NCBI GenBank assembly: GCA_963835135.1
Contig: CAWIEF010000006.1
Span: forward strand, 186,001-250,000
DNA length: 64,000 nt
From: JAVVHH01 sp963835135
GTDB taxonomy: Bacteria > Pseudomonadota > Alphaproteobacteria > Acetobacterales > Acetobacteraceae
Direction of reading: 5' to 3'
The translations under genes and the position numbers were made by a program. The notes beneath the pieces were generated by a model, which was not told where the DNA came from, made no database searches, and worked only from the letters and a program-made list of their open reading frames with translations. This document shows, one piece after another, positions 1 to 8,863 of this stretch; positions within the stretch are counted from its first letter, which is position 1; each line of letters begins with the position of its first letter.

Positions 1-842
1 TCGGCTGCGGCCGGGTGCCCGTCGTTGCTGGGTTTCAGGGGCTTGGGCCGGAGGCGCGGATCACCACGCTGGGCCGTGGCGGGTCGGACACATCGGCGGT
101 CGCTCTCGCGGCCGGGTTGAAGGCGGACCGCTGCGACATCTATACGGATGTGGACGGCGTCTATACGACGGACCCACGCATCGTCGCGCGGGCGCGCAAG
201 CTGGAGAGGATCTCGTATGAAGAGATGCTCGAGTTGGCGTCGGTGGGCGCCAAGGTGCTGCAAACCCGCAGCGTCGAGCTCGCGATGAAGCAACGGGTGC
301 GCGTGCAGGTGCTCAGCAGCTTCGAGGACAAGCCCGGCACCCTGGTCGTGGACGAGGACGAGATCTTGGAACAGGCCGTCGTATCCGGTATCGCCTACTC
401 GCGGGACGAAGCGCGCATCACGCTGCGGCACGTGCCCGACCGTCCGGGCGTGGCGGCCGCCATCTTCGGGCCGCTTTCGGCCGCCAACGTCAACGTGGAC
501 ATGATCGTGCAGAGCGTTTCGGCCGAGGGCACGACGGACATGACCTTCACGGTCGGCCGGTCGGACCTGCCGCGCGCCGAGCAGATCCTGGCCGAACGGA
601 GCGCAGAGGTGGGCGCCGCGGCGGTGTTGACCGATTCGGACGTCGCCAAGATCAGCGTCGTCGGCGTGGGAATGCGCAGCCACGCCGGTATTGCCAATAC
701 GATGTTCGGCACATTGGCGGCCAAGGGGATCAACATCCAAGTCATCTCGACGAGTGAAATCAAGGTCAGCGTGCTAATCGGGGCCGAATACACCGAACTC
801 GCCGTGCGTGCCCTGCACACGGCGTACGGCCTTGATGCCTGA
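1..842 (+). CDS. lysC: Aspartate kinase, C-terminal part (5' end outside window)
   Basis: Aspartate kinase phosphorylates L-aspartate in the first step of the lysine, threonine and methionine pathway. The visible 279 residues begin inside the kinase domain: RVPVVAGFQG is followed by the nucleotide/substrate segment TTLGRGGSDTSAVALAAGL and DIYTDVDGVYTTDPR, both hallmarks of the family. Two ACT domains follow (from about IAYSRDEARITL and from VAKISVVGVGMRSHAG), including the SEIKVSVLI segment that binds feedback effectors. The reading frame is open to the left edge, so the gene is cut by the window. Its TGA overlaps the start of the next gene by 8 bases, which suggests translational coupling. 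Confidence 0.96.
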   Translation, partial: GCGRVPVVAGFQGLGPEARITTLGRGGSDTSAVALAAGLKADRCDIYTDVDGVYTTDPRIVARARKLERISYEEMLELASVGAKVLQTRSVELAMKQRVRVQVLSSFEDKPGTLVVDEDEILEQAVVSGIAYSRDEARITLRHVPDRPGVAAAIFGPLSAANVNVDMIVQSVSAEGTTDMTFTVGRSDLPRAEQILAERSAEVGAAAVLTDSDVAKISVVGVGMRSHAGIANTMFGTLAAKGINIQVISTSEIKVSVLIGAEYTELAVRALHTAYGLDA

Positions 843-1941
843 TACGCTTCAGCCCGACCTGACGGACGCCGGCGCCGCGCCGGAGACCGTGGCGCGGGCT
901 GAACTCGACCGGCTCTCCTCGCGCGGCCGGGCGTTCCTAGGCACGCGTCATGCCATCATGGGCGGCGCGATGAGCTGGGTGAGCGAGCGCCGGCTCGTGT
1001 CGTCCATCTCGAACGCGGGCGGTTTCGGCGTCATCGCCTGCGGCTCGATGGGCCCGGCCGCGCTGGCCGCCGAGATCGCGGCGACCCAGGCGCTGACGGA
1101 TCGCCCGTTCGGCGTCAATCTGATCACGCTGCATCCCGAGCTGCTCGACCTCATCCGGGTCTGCCGCGAAGCCAAGGTCGGCCACGTCGTGCTGGCGGGC
1201 GGGTTGCCGCCGGGTCACGCGGTCAGGGCGGTAAAGGAGGCGGGCATGCGCCTGGTCTGCTTCGCCCCGGCGCTCGTGCTGGCCAAGCGGCTGGTCCGCA
1301 GCGGTGCGGATGCGCTGGTGATCGAGGGGTCCGAGGCCGGCGGGCATATCGGGCCGGTGTCGCTGGCGGTACTCGCCCAGGAGATTTTGCCGCATATCGA
1401 TGAGGTTCCCGTGTTCGTCGCCGGCGGCATCGGCCGTGGCGAAGCGCTGCTGGCGTTCCTCGAGATGGGCGCGTCGGGGGTGCAGATCGGCACCCGGTTC
1501 GCCGCGGCGCAGGAGAGCGTGGCGCACCCCAACTTCAAGCGGGCCTTCATCGCCGCCCGCGCCCGGGACGCGCTGCCCAGCGTGCAGCTCGACTCCCGCT
1601 TCCCGGTCATCCCGGTGCGCGGGCTGGCCAATCAGGGCACCCAGCGGTTCCTCGCCCACCAGGCCGACGTCATCGCCCGCGTGCAGGCCGGCGCGCTGTC
1701 GCGCGAGGAGGGGCAGCTCTCGATCGAGCATTTCTGGGCAGGGGCGCTGCGCCGGGCCGTGATCGACGGCGATGTCGAGACCGGGTCGCTGATGGCGGGG
1801 CAGTCGGTCGGCATGGTGACGGCCGAGCAGCCGGTGGCCGAGATCATCGGCGAACTCGTGGGTCAGGCCTGTGCCGTGCTCGCCCGCCGGACTCACGCGC
1901 TCGCGCGCCCAGGCTCCGGCCACTTCACCCGGCTCTCGTAG
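835..1941 (+). CDS. NAD(P)H-dependent flavin oxidoreductase, nitronate monooxygenase family
   Basis: This 368-residue protein belongs to the FMN-binding 2-nitropropane dioxygenase/nitronate monooxygenase TIM-barrel family. Family features seen are MGGAMSWVSERRLVSSISNAG near the N-terminus, EGSEAGGHIGP with the usual histidine, and the phosphate-binding VFVAGGIGRGEALLAFLEMGASGVQIGTRF. The ATG at 835 is chosen because it overlaps the lysC stop and fits the family N-terminus; an in-frame start at 808 would add nine residues inside lysC. The true substrate cannot be told from the sequence: many members are general flavin reductases or act on propionate-3-nitronate. Its stop TAG shares one base with the next GTG start. 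Confidence 0.87.
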   Translation: MPDTLQPDLTDAGAAPETVARAELDRLSSRGRAFLGTRHAIMGGAMSWVSERRLVSSISNAGGFGVIACGSMGPAALAAEIAATQALTDRPFGVNLITLHPELLDLIRVCREAKVGHVVLAGGLPPGHAVRAVKEAGMRLVCFAPALVLAKRLVRSGADALVIEGSEAGGHIGPVSLAVLAQEILPHIDEVPVFVAGGIGRGEALLAFLEMGASGVQIGTRFAAAQESVAHPNFKRAFIAARARDALPSVQLDSRFPVIPVRGLANQGTQRFLAHQADVIARVQAGALSREEGQLSIEHFWAGALRRAVIDGDVETGSLMAGQSVGMVTAEQPVAEIIGELVGQACAVLARRTHALARPGSGHFTRLS

Positions 1942-4178
1942 TGGCGAGCAGCCGCCGCTTGTTGGCTCGGCTGCGCGAGATGATGGCGGCAGGCGGCGCC
2001 GGGCCGACGCCGGGCGCCCAGACCGCCTTGCACGACCTGGCGGTGCTGATCGCCGCCGAGATGGCCGCCGAAGCGTGCGCCATCTACGCGATGCGCAACG
2101 GCGACATGCTGGAACTCGCCGCCACGCAGGGCCTCAATCCGGACTCGGTCGGACGCACGCGGTTGCGGGTGGGCGAGGGCATCGTCGGGATCGCGGCAGC
2201 GACGGCCATGGTGCAGAACTTGCCGGATGCGCAGAGCCACCCGGCCTTCGCCTATCGTCCGGAGACCGGCGAAGACCCGTTCGCCTCCCTCCTGGCGTTG
2301 CCGCTGCGCAGGGCCGGGCGCACGATGGGCGTACTGACCGTGCAGAATCGGCTGCCCCGCCGCTATACCGAGGACGAGGTCGACGTGCTCGAGACGGTGG
2401 CGATGCTGCTGGCCGAGCTGCTTGCCGCGAGCGGGGTGACCGACGCTGCCGACGGGCTCGGCAGCGTGCTGCCCCGCCAGTTCGCGGCATCGCCGATCGC
2501 ACCGGGTCTGGCGATCGGGCCGGTGGTGCTGCACGGCATGGGCGCGCCGGTGCGCCGGTTGCTGGCAGACGATCCACAGGCCGAACTCGCGCGGATCGAG
2601 GCGGCGTCGGAGTCGATCCAGACGGCGCTGGACGCCCTGATCGACCAGAGCCGGCCGGACGGGGATGGCGCGCGCGAGGTGCTCGAGGCGACCCGACTGG
2701 TATCGGCCGACGAGGGATGGCTGCGGCGGGTGAGCGAGGCCATCATGAGCGGGCTGTCGGCCGAGGCGGCGATCCATCGCGTGTCGAACGAAGTCCGCGA
2801 ACGGATGCGACGGATCCAGGATCCCTATCTGCGCGAGCGGCTGGCTGATCTGGAGGAGATGGCTGATCGCATGTTGGCCGCACTCGACGGCGGCGATGCG
2901 CCCGTGGCGATCCCGACCGGCACGATCTTGCTGGCGCGACGGCTCGGTCCGGCGCAGTTGCTCGAATGGCACGCGCGCGGCATCGGCGGCGTGGCGATCG
3001 AGGAGGGGAGCACCGCCGGTCACGCCGCGATCCTCGCCCGGGCGCTGGGCCTGCCGGCGCTGGGCGGCGCGGCCGGCATGCTGGAGGCGGTCGAAAACGG
3101 CGACGAAGCGATCCTGGACGCCGATGAAGGCCAGCTCATCCTGCGACCGGCGACCGAGGTGCGGGCCTCGTATCTGCAGGCGATCGCGGTCCGGCAGGAG
3201 ATCGAGGCCGGCTATGCGGCCCAGCGCGCGCTACCGGCCCGCAGCAAGGACGGCGTCCGGCTCTACCTCCAGCTCAACGTCGGGCTCGCGCGCGAGATGG
3301 AGCAGCTCGACAACACGGGTGCGGACGGCATCGGCCTGTTCCGCACCGAGATCGCGATGCTGGCGCGCGGCGAGGTGAGCGACGTGCCGGAGCAGGCCGC
3401 CCTGTACTCCCGCGTGCTGGACGCGGCCGGCGACCGGCCGGTACGCTTCCGCACGCTCGATCTGGGCGGCGACAAGATGCTCAAGGGAGCGCCGCCGCAG
3501 GTCGAGGAGAACCCGGCCATGGGGTGGCGCAGCCTCCGCATCGGGCTCGACCGCCCCGTCATGCTGCGGCGCCAACTGCGCGCCCTGCTGCTGGCAGCGG
3601 GCGGCCGGCCGTTGTCGGTCATGTTCCCGATGGTGGCGACCGTGGCCGAGTTCCGTGCGGCCAAGAGCCTGCTGTTCACCGAAGCGGCGCGGGTGCGGCC
3701 GGCGCCCAGCCAGCTCAGCGTCGGCAGCATGATCGAGGTGCCCGCACTCTTGTTCCAGCTTCCGGCGCTGATGGCGGAAGCCGATTTCGTCTCGATCGGC
3801 TCGAACGACCTGCTGCAATTCATGTTCGCCGCCGACCGGGGCACGCCAGCCCTGGCCAATCGCTACGACCTGCTCTCCGCCCCGGTGCTCGATGCGCTCG
3901 AGCGCGTGGTCGAAGCGGCCCGTCATGCCAACGTGGACGTGTCAGTCTGCGGCGAGCATGCGTCGCGGCCGTTGGACGCGATGGTGCTGGCCGCGATCGG
4001 GATCACGACGCTGTCGATGCCCGCGCCGAGCCTGCTGCGGCTGAAGGCGGTGCTCGCTAACGCCGATCTGCATGCGCTGCGCGAGGTGCTGACCGCGCTT
4101 CGGCGCACCCAGACCGGTCCGGCCAGCCTGCGCGAACCGATCGCATCATGGGCGCGTGAGCACGACCTCAGATTCTGA
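1941..4178 (+). CDS. ptsP: Phosphoenolpyruvate-protein phosphotransferase PtsP (EI-Ntr)
   Basis: PtsP is enzyme I of the nitrogen phosphotransferase system: it autophosphorylates from PEP and passes the phosphate to NPr in the cytoplasm. The 745 residues contain an N-terminal GAF domain (about 25-160, with GEGIVGIAAATAMVQNLPDAQ), the EI N-terminal helical domain (about 180-310), the mobile phosphohistidine domain with GSTAGHAAILAR (active His at residue 361), and the PEP-binding TIM barrel (TDGIGLFRTEI-type segment, RFRTLDLGGDK, GSNDLLQFMFAADR, SVCGEHAS). The start is GTG at 1941, sharing a base with the preceding stop. The position behind lysC is the common alphaproteobacterial arrangement. 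Confidence 0.96.
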   Translation: MASSRRLLARLREMMAAGGAGPTPGAQTALHDLAVLIAAEMAAEACAIYAMRNGDMLELAATQGLNPDSVGRTRLRVGEGIVGIAAATAMVQNLPDAQSHPAFAYRPETGEDPFASLLALPLRRAGRTMGVLTVQNRLPRRYTEDEVDVLETVAMLLAELLAASGVTDAADGLGSVLPRQFAASPIAPGLAIGPVVLHGMGAPVRRLLADDPQAELARIEAASESIQTALDALIDQSRPDGDGAREVLEATRLVSADEGWLRRVSEAIMSGLSAEAAIHRVSNEVRERMRRIQDPYLRERLADLEEMADRMLAALDGGDAPVAIPTGTILLARRLGPAQLLEWHARGIGGVAIEEGSTAGHAAILARALGLPALGGAAGMLEAVENGDEAILDADEGQLILRPATEVRASYLQAIAVRQEIEAGYAAQRALPARSKDGVRLYLQLNVGLAREMEQLDNTGADGIGLFRTEIAMLARGEVSDVPEQAALYSRVLDAAGDRPVRFRTLDLGGDKMLKGAPPQVEENPAMGWRSLRIGLDRPVMLRRQLRALLLAAGGRPLSVMFPMVATVAEFRAAKSLLFTEAARVRPAPSQLSVGSMIEVPALLFQLPALMAEADFVSIGSNDLLQFMFAADRGTPALANRYDLLSAPVLDALERVVEAARHANVDVSVCGEHASRPLDAMVLAAIGITTLSMPAPSLLRLKAVLANADLHALREVLTALRRTQTGPASLREPIASWAREHDLRF

Positions 4179-4259
4179 GCGGCGTTGGCAAAATCGGCCA
4201 TACCGGCTAGACGCCTTGAGTTCGAGCGCCGAGGCGCGACGTGATCAGGTACATGTCCG

Positions 4260-5267
4260 ATGGAAGTTCGCAGACCCGAGTTCGATGAGGCGCGCGCGAT
4301 GATGTCGGCGGCAGAGGGCGGCGCGGAGGGCGGCGGCGCGTCGCGGGTGGGCGCGGAGTTGCGCGCGGCCCGGTTGCGGCTCGGCTGGTCGCTCGAAGAC
4401 GTGGCCCAGGGATTGCGGATCCGCTTGCCGTTCCTCGAAGCGATCGAGGAGGGCCGCATCGGCGATCTGCCAGGGGCGGCCTACGCCGTCGGCTTCGTGC
4501 GCACCTACGCCACGGCGCTCGGGCTCGATCCCGATGAGGTATCCCGCCGGTTCCGCGCTGAGTCGCAGGAGGTCAACCGCAAGACCGAGCTGTCGTTCCC
4601 AGCGCCGGTGCCCGAACGTGGCGTCCCGGCCGGCGCCGTCGTGCTGCTCGGCTTGATCCTGGCGATCGGGGCCTATGCCGCCTGGTACAAATTCTCGCCG
4701 GTGCGGCATGACGAGCAGGGCACGTCGCCGGTCCCGGAGCGGCTGGCGCCGCTGGCCGACCGCGCCGCGCCCAGCGCCGGGACGAGCCATGTGTCGCCGC
4801 AGATCGCCTCGATCCTGCCCCCTGCGTCTTCGAGCCCGGCGTCAGCCGCCGCCCCCGTCCCGGCCGCGGTGCCCAGCCCGGCGCCCGCCATCCCGGTCCC
4901 GGTGCCGGTCCCGGTGACGTTGACGCCGACATCGCTCGCGCCGGCGGCGGTTCCGGCCGCCATCGCCGTGGATGGCGGCCGGGTCCTGCTGAAGTTCAAG
5001 GCGGATTCCTATGTCCAGGTGCGCGAGAAGCAGGGGGCGGTGCTACTCAACCGCGTCATGCGCTCGGGGGAGAGCTGGCCGGTGCCGAAGGCGCCCAACC
5101 TGGTGATGACCACCGGGAATTCGGGCGGGACGGACATCGTCGTGGACGGCATCACCGCCGCGCCGCTCGGGGCAAGTGGCGCGGTGCGCCGCGACATCTC
5201 GCTCGATCCGGACGCGATCAAGCTGCCGCCCGGCGTTAAGTTGCCGGCCCAGCCGCGTCAGCAGTAG
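4260..5267 (+). CDS. RodZ-like membrane protein with HTH and DUF4115 domains
   Basis: This 335-residue protein has the RodZ-type architecture. A cytoplasmic Xre-like helix-turn-helix (about 28-100: VGAELRAARLRLGWSLEDVA, then the conserved YAVGFVRTYATALGLDP) is followed by one transmembrane segment (about 121-143), a long Pro/Ala-rich periplasmic linker with repeated VPVP units (about 185-235), and a C-terminal DUF4115 beta domain (about 240-320). RodZ proteins tie MreB to the cell-elongation machinery. The gene lies between ptsP and ispG, as in many Alphaproteobacteria, where it is usually annotated simply as a helix-turn-helix protein. The role in cell shape is inferred from the family. Confidence 0.82.
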   Translation: MEVRRPEFDEARAMMSAAEGGAEGGGASRVGAELRAARLRLGWSLEDVAQGLRIRLPFLEAIEEGRIGDLPGAAYAVGFVRTYATALGLDPDEVSRRFRAESQEVNRKTELSFPAPVPERGVPAGAVVLLGLILAIGAYAAWYKFSPVRHDEQGTSPVPERLAPLADRAAPSAGTSHVSPQIASILPPASSSPASAAAPVPAAVPSPAPAIPVPVPVPVTLTPTSLAPAAVPAAIAVDGGRVLLKFKADSYVQVREKQGAVLLNRVMRSGESWPVPKAPNLVMTTGNSGGTDIVVDGITAAPLGASGAVRRDISLDPDAIKLPPGVKLPAQPRQQ

Positions 5268-5323
5268 AAGCAGGTCGGCGCCGGTCCTATTTGACAGCTG
5301 GACCAGGTCAACTGGAGAGTCGC

Positions 5324-6448
5324 ATGAGTTACCGGCCGTATCAGCACATCGAGCGTCGCAAGTCGCGGCAGATCCATGTCGGCCCGGTGCCGGTGGGCGG
5401 CGGCGCGCCGATCACGGTCCAGACCATGACCAACACCTTGACCACCGACGTCGCCGGCACCGTCGAGCAGATCCGCCGGTCGGAGGAGGCGGGCGTCGAT
5501 ATCGTCCGCGTCTCGTGCCCCGACCAGGAGAGCGCGTTGGCGCTGAAGGACATCGTGCGCCAGGTGAAGGTGCCGATCGTGGCCGATATCCACTTCCACT
5601 ATAAGCGGGCCATCGAGGCGGCGCAGAGTGGCGCCGCGTGCCTGCGCATCAACCCCGGCAACATCGGCAGCCCGGAGCGGGTGCGCGAGGTGGTGCAGGC
5701 GGCACGCGACTACGGCTGCTCGATGCGGATCGGCGTGAATGCCGGGTCGCTGGAGCGGCATTTGCTGGAGAAATACGGCGAGCCGAACCCTGAGGCGCTG
5801 GTCGAGAGCGCGCTGGAGCACGCCAAGATCCTGCAGGACCACGATTTCCACGAGTTCAAGATCAGCGTGAAGGCCAGCGACGTGTTCATGGCGGTCGCGG
5901 CCTATCAACAGCTGGCCGAGCTGTGCGACCACCCGTTGCATATCGGGATCACGGAAGCCGGGTCGAAGCGCGCTGGGACGGTGAAGTCGTCCATCGGGCT
6001 GGGGAACCTGCTCTGGGCCGGTGTGGGCGACACGTTGCGGGTGTCGCTGTCGGCAGCGCCGGAGGAAGAGGTCCTGGTGGGCTGGGACCTGCTGAAGTCG
6101 CTCGGGTTGCGGCATCGCGGCGTGAAGATCATCTCGTGCCCGTCCTGCGCGCGGCAGGGCTTCAATGTGATCGACACGGTGCAGACGCTCGAGGACCGGC
6201 TGGCGCACATCAAGACGCCGCTGACGCTGTCGATCATCGGCTGCGTGGTGAACGGGCCCGGCGAGGCGCTGATGACCGATCTCGGCGTCACCGGCGGCGG
6301 CAACGGGCGGCACATGGTCTATGCGGCGGGCAAGACCGACCACACGATGGACGGCAGCGACATGATTGAGCACATCGTCGAGCTGGTCGAGCGCAAGGCC
6401 GAGGCGCTGGCCGCCGAAGCGGCGCCGACGCTCGTGGCGGCAGAGTAA
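5324..6448 (+). CDS. ispG: 4-hydroxy-3-methylbut-2-enyl diphosphate synthase (IspG/GcpE)
   Basis: IspG is the [4Fe-4S] enzyme that reductively opens methylerythritol cyclodiphosphate in the non-mevalonate isoprenoid pathway. The 374-residue protein shows the N-terminal TIM barrel (PITVQTMTNTLTTDV, VPIVADIHFHYKRAI, CLRINPGNIG) and the C-terminal cluster domain with the three ligands in CPSCAR and IIGCVVNGPGE, plus the glutamate after the last cysteine. The ATG at 5324 is preferred to an upstream in-frame start because a GGAGAG ribosome-binding site sits five bases before it and the protein then begins MSYRPYQHIERRKSRQIHVG, as family members do. Confidence 0.97.
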   Translation: MSYRPYQHIERRKSRQIHVGPVPVGGGAPITVQTMTNTLTTDVAGTVEQIRRSEEAGVDIVRVSCPDQESALALKDIVRQVKVPIVADIHFHYKRAIEAAQSGAACLRINPGNIGSPERVREVVQAARDYGCSMRIGVNAGSLERHLLEKYGEPNPEALVESALEHAKILQDHDFHEFKISVKASDVFMAVAAYQQLAELCDHPLHIGITEAGSKRAGTVKSSIGLGNLLWAGVGDTLRVSLSAAPEEEVLVGWDLLKSLGLRHRGVKIISCPSCARQGFNVIDTVQTLEDRLAHIKTPLTLSIIGCVVNGPGEALMTDLGVTGGGNGRHMVYAAGKTDHTMDGSDMIEHIVELVERKAEALAAEAAPTLVAAE

Positions 6449-6518
6449 GCTGCTGGGCTGAGCCCACTTTGCTCGAGATAGTCGTAGGGTGGGTTTCTGC
6501 CCACTAGAAGGAAAACCG

Positions 6519-7760
6519 TTGGCAGAAACATTACAACCCGTGCGTGGCACGCGCGACCTGATCGGCGACGAGCAGCGGCGGCATGCGCATGTGATCGACA
6601 CGGCCCGGCGCGTGGCAGCGCTCTACGGCCTGGACGAGTGGGCCACACCGATCTTCGAGGAGACCCGCGTCTTCGCCCGCACGCTCGGCGACACGTCGGA
6701 CGTCGTGACCAAGGAGATGTACACTTTTCAGGATCGCGGCGGAGACAGCGTCACGCTGCGGCCGGAGAACACGGCCGGGGTGTGCCGGGCGCTGCTGAGC
6801 AACGGGCTGACGCAATCGCTGCCGCAAAAGGTGTTCTACGCCGGGCCGATGTTCCGCTACGAGCGGCCGCAGAAGGGGCGCTACCGGCAGTTCCACCAGA
6901 TCGGCGCCGAGCTGATCGGGGCGCCGGAGCCGTTGGCCGACGCGGAGGTGATCGCGCTGGGCTGGCAGATCCTGCAACAGCTGGGCGTGGCGGGCAGCGT
7001 GGCGCTCGAACTCAATACGCTCGGCGACGCGGCGAGCCGGGACGCCTACCGCGCGGCGCTGGTCGCGTATTTCAGCGCGCACCGCGACCGGCTCTCGGCC
7101 GATAGCCAGACCCGGCTCGAGCACAATCCGCTCCGCATTTTGGATAGCAAGGACCCGGGCGATCGCGTCCTGGTCGAAGATGCGCCAACGATCTACGCCT
7201 CGCTGACGCCCGAGGCCGGCGTCTTCTATGCCGGGCTGAAGGCGCATCTCGAGCGGTTCGGCATACCGTTCCGCGAAAACCCGCGGATCGTGCGTGGCCT
7301 GGATTACTACAGCCACACCGCGTTCGAGTTCGTGACGGACCAACTGGGCGCGCAAGGCACCGTCATGGGTGGCGGCCGTTACGACGGGCTCATGCAGCAG
7401 ATGGGCGGCCCGGCGATCCCGGCCGTGGGCTGGGCGGCGGGGGTGGAGCGGTTGGCGATGCTGTTGGCCGCGCCGCCGAGCCGGCCGGCGCCGGTCGCAG
7501 TCGTCCCAATGGGTGGCGCGGACGAGGAAGCGGCGGCGATCGGGGCGCTGCAGGCGCTGCGGCAGGCCGGCATCCCGGCCGAGATCGCCTATCGCGGCAA
7601 CGCCAAGCGCCGGATGGAGCGGGCGAACCGGATCGGCGCCCGGGTGGCGGTCATCATCGGTGCCGACGAGCTGGCCAAGGGCGTCGCGCAGGTGCGCGAT
7701 CTCGTGGGCGGTGGTCAGGAGGAGATCGCGCTCGGGCGGCTGACGGAGCGGCTGCGGTGA
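6519..7760 (+). CDS. hisS: Histidine--tRNA ligase
   Basis: HisRS charges tRNA-His. The 413-residue protein carries class II motif 1, motif 2 (PMFRYERPQKGRYRQFHQIGAE), the histidine-specific signatures RGLDYYSHTAFEF and GGGRYDGL, motif 3 (AVGWAAGVERLAML) and a C-terminal anticodon-binding domain. The start is most likely the TTG at 6519 giving MAETLQPVRGTRDL, because AGAAGGA lies at 6506-6512; an upstream in-frame GTG at 6489 has no such site and adds non-homologous residues. The TGA overlaps the GTG start of prfA by four bases (GTGA), so the two translation genes are coupled. Confidence 0.96.
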   Translation: MAETLQPVRGTRDLIGDEQRRHAHVIDTARRVAALYGLDEWATPIFEETRVFARTLGDTSDVVTKEMYTFQDRGGDSVTLRPENTAGVCRALLSNGLTQSLPQKVFYAGPMFRYERPQKGRYRQFHQIGAELIGAPEPLADAEVIALGWQILQQLGVAGSVALELNTLGDAASRDAYRAALVAYFSAHRDRLSADSQTRLEHNPLRILDSKDPGDRVLVEDAPTIYASLTPEAGVFYAGLKAHLERFGIPFRENPRIVRGLDYYSHTAFEFVTDQLGAQGTVMGGGRYDGLMQQMGGPAIPAVGWAAGVERLAMLLAAPPSRPAPVAVVPMGGADEEAAAIGALQALRQAGIPAEIAYRGNAKRRMERANRIGARVAVIIGADELAKGVAQVRDLVGGGQEEIALGRLTERLR

Positions 7761-8818
7761 GTGCGACGCTCGACAATCGGCTGGACATGATCGTCGGCCG
7801 CGCCGCCGAGCTGCGGGCGATGCTGAGCGAGGGATTGGGCGGCGAGGGATTCTCGAAGGCGAGCAAAGAGCTGTCCGAGCTCGAGCCGGTGGTGGAACGG
7901 ATCGGCGAGTTGCGGGCGGCCGAGCGGGCGCAGGACGAGGCGGAGGCCATGCTGGCGGACCCGGAAATGCGGGCGCTGGCGGAGGCCGAGCTGTTCGAGC
8001 TGAAGGAGAGATTGCCGGCGCTGCGCCAGGAGATCCGGCTGGCGCTGCTGCCCAAGGACGAGGCGGACGCCCGCAGCGCAATCCTCGAGGTGCGCCCGGC
8101 CGCGGGCGGCGACGAGGCCGGGCTGTTCGCGGCCGAGCTGTTCCAGATGTATCAGAAATACGCCGCCACCCATGGCTGGCGGGTCGAGGTGCTCGATTAC
8201 GCCGACAACGAGCTGGGCGGGATCAAGGAGGCGGTGGCCGAGATCACCGGCCGCAACGTGTTCGCCCGCTTCAAATACGAGAGCGGTGTCCACCGCGTGC
8301 AACGCGTGCCGACGACCGAGAGCCAGGGGCGGATCCATACCTCGACCGTGACGGTGGCGGTGTTGCCGGAGGCCGAGGAGGTCGACGTGGACATCAACGA
8401 GGGCGATCTGCGCATCGACGTGTACCGCGCGTCCGGCGCCGGCGGGCAGCACGTCAACAAAACCGAGAGCGCCGTGCGGATCACCCATATCCCGTCGGGT
8501 GTGGTGGTGGCGATGCAGGAGGAGCGGAGCCAACACAAGAACCGCGCTAAAGCGATGAAAGTGCTGCGGTCTCGGCTCTACGAGGTGCAGCGCTCGCGCG
8601 AGGCCGCGACCCGGGCGGCGGACCGCAAGGGCCAGGTCGGCACCGGCGATCGGAGCGAGCGGATCCGGACCTATAACTTCCCGCAGGGCCGGGTGTCGGA
8701 CCACCGGATCGGGCTGACGCTGCACAGCATCGACCGGGTCATGCAGGGCGAACTGGACGAGATCATCGACCGCTTGACCGCCGAGGACCAGGCGGCCCGG
8801 CTCGCGGCGCAGGAGTAG
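7757..8818 (+). CDS. prfA: Peptide chain release factor 1
   Basis: RF1 ends translation at UAA and UAG. The 353-residue protein has the catalytic GGQ at residues 229-231 within SGAGGQHVNKTESAVRITH and the RF1-type P-x-T codon-reading tripeptide as PTT at residues 185-187 (RF2 would have SPF). The acidic RPAAGGDEAGLFA segment precedes them. The start is the GTG overlapping the hisS stop, and prmC, whose product methylates the GGQ glutamine, follows directly. This prfA-prmC pairing is a functional unit. Confidence 0.97.
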   Translation: MSATLDNRLDMIVGRAAELRAMLSEGLGGEGFSKASKELSELEPVVERIGELRAAERAQDEAEAMLADPEMRALAEAELFELKERLPALRQEIRLALLPKDEADARSAILEVRPAAGGDEAGLFAAELFQMYQKYAATHGWRVEVLDYADNELGGIKEAVAEITGRNVFARFKYESGVHRVQRVPTTESQGRIHTSTVTVAVLPEAEEVDVDINEGDLRIDVYRASGAGGQHVNKTESAVRITHIPSGVVVAMQEERSQHKNRAKAMKVLRSRLYEVQRSREAATRAADRKGQVGTGDRSERIRTYNFPQGRVSDHRIGLTLHSIDRVMQGELDEIIDRLTAEDQAARLAAQE

Positions 8819-8863
8819 GCGGCGCTCTCCGTCCGGATCGCGCTGGCCGAGGGTGCGGCGACC

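Noticed and set aside
6449..6510. Terminator or leader structure between ispG and hisS
   Set aside because: Only 5-bp stems (GGGCT/AGCCC and GTGGG/CCCAC) without a U-tract; too weak in GC-rich sequence to call.
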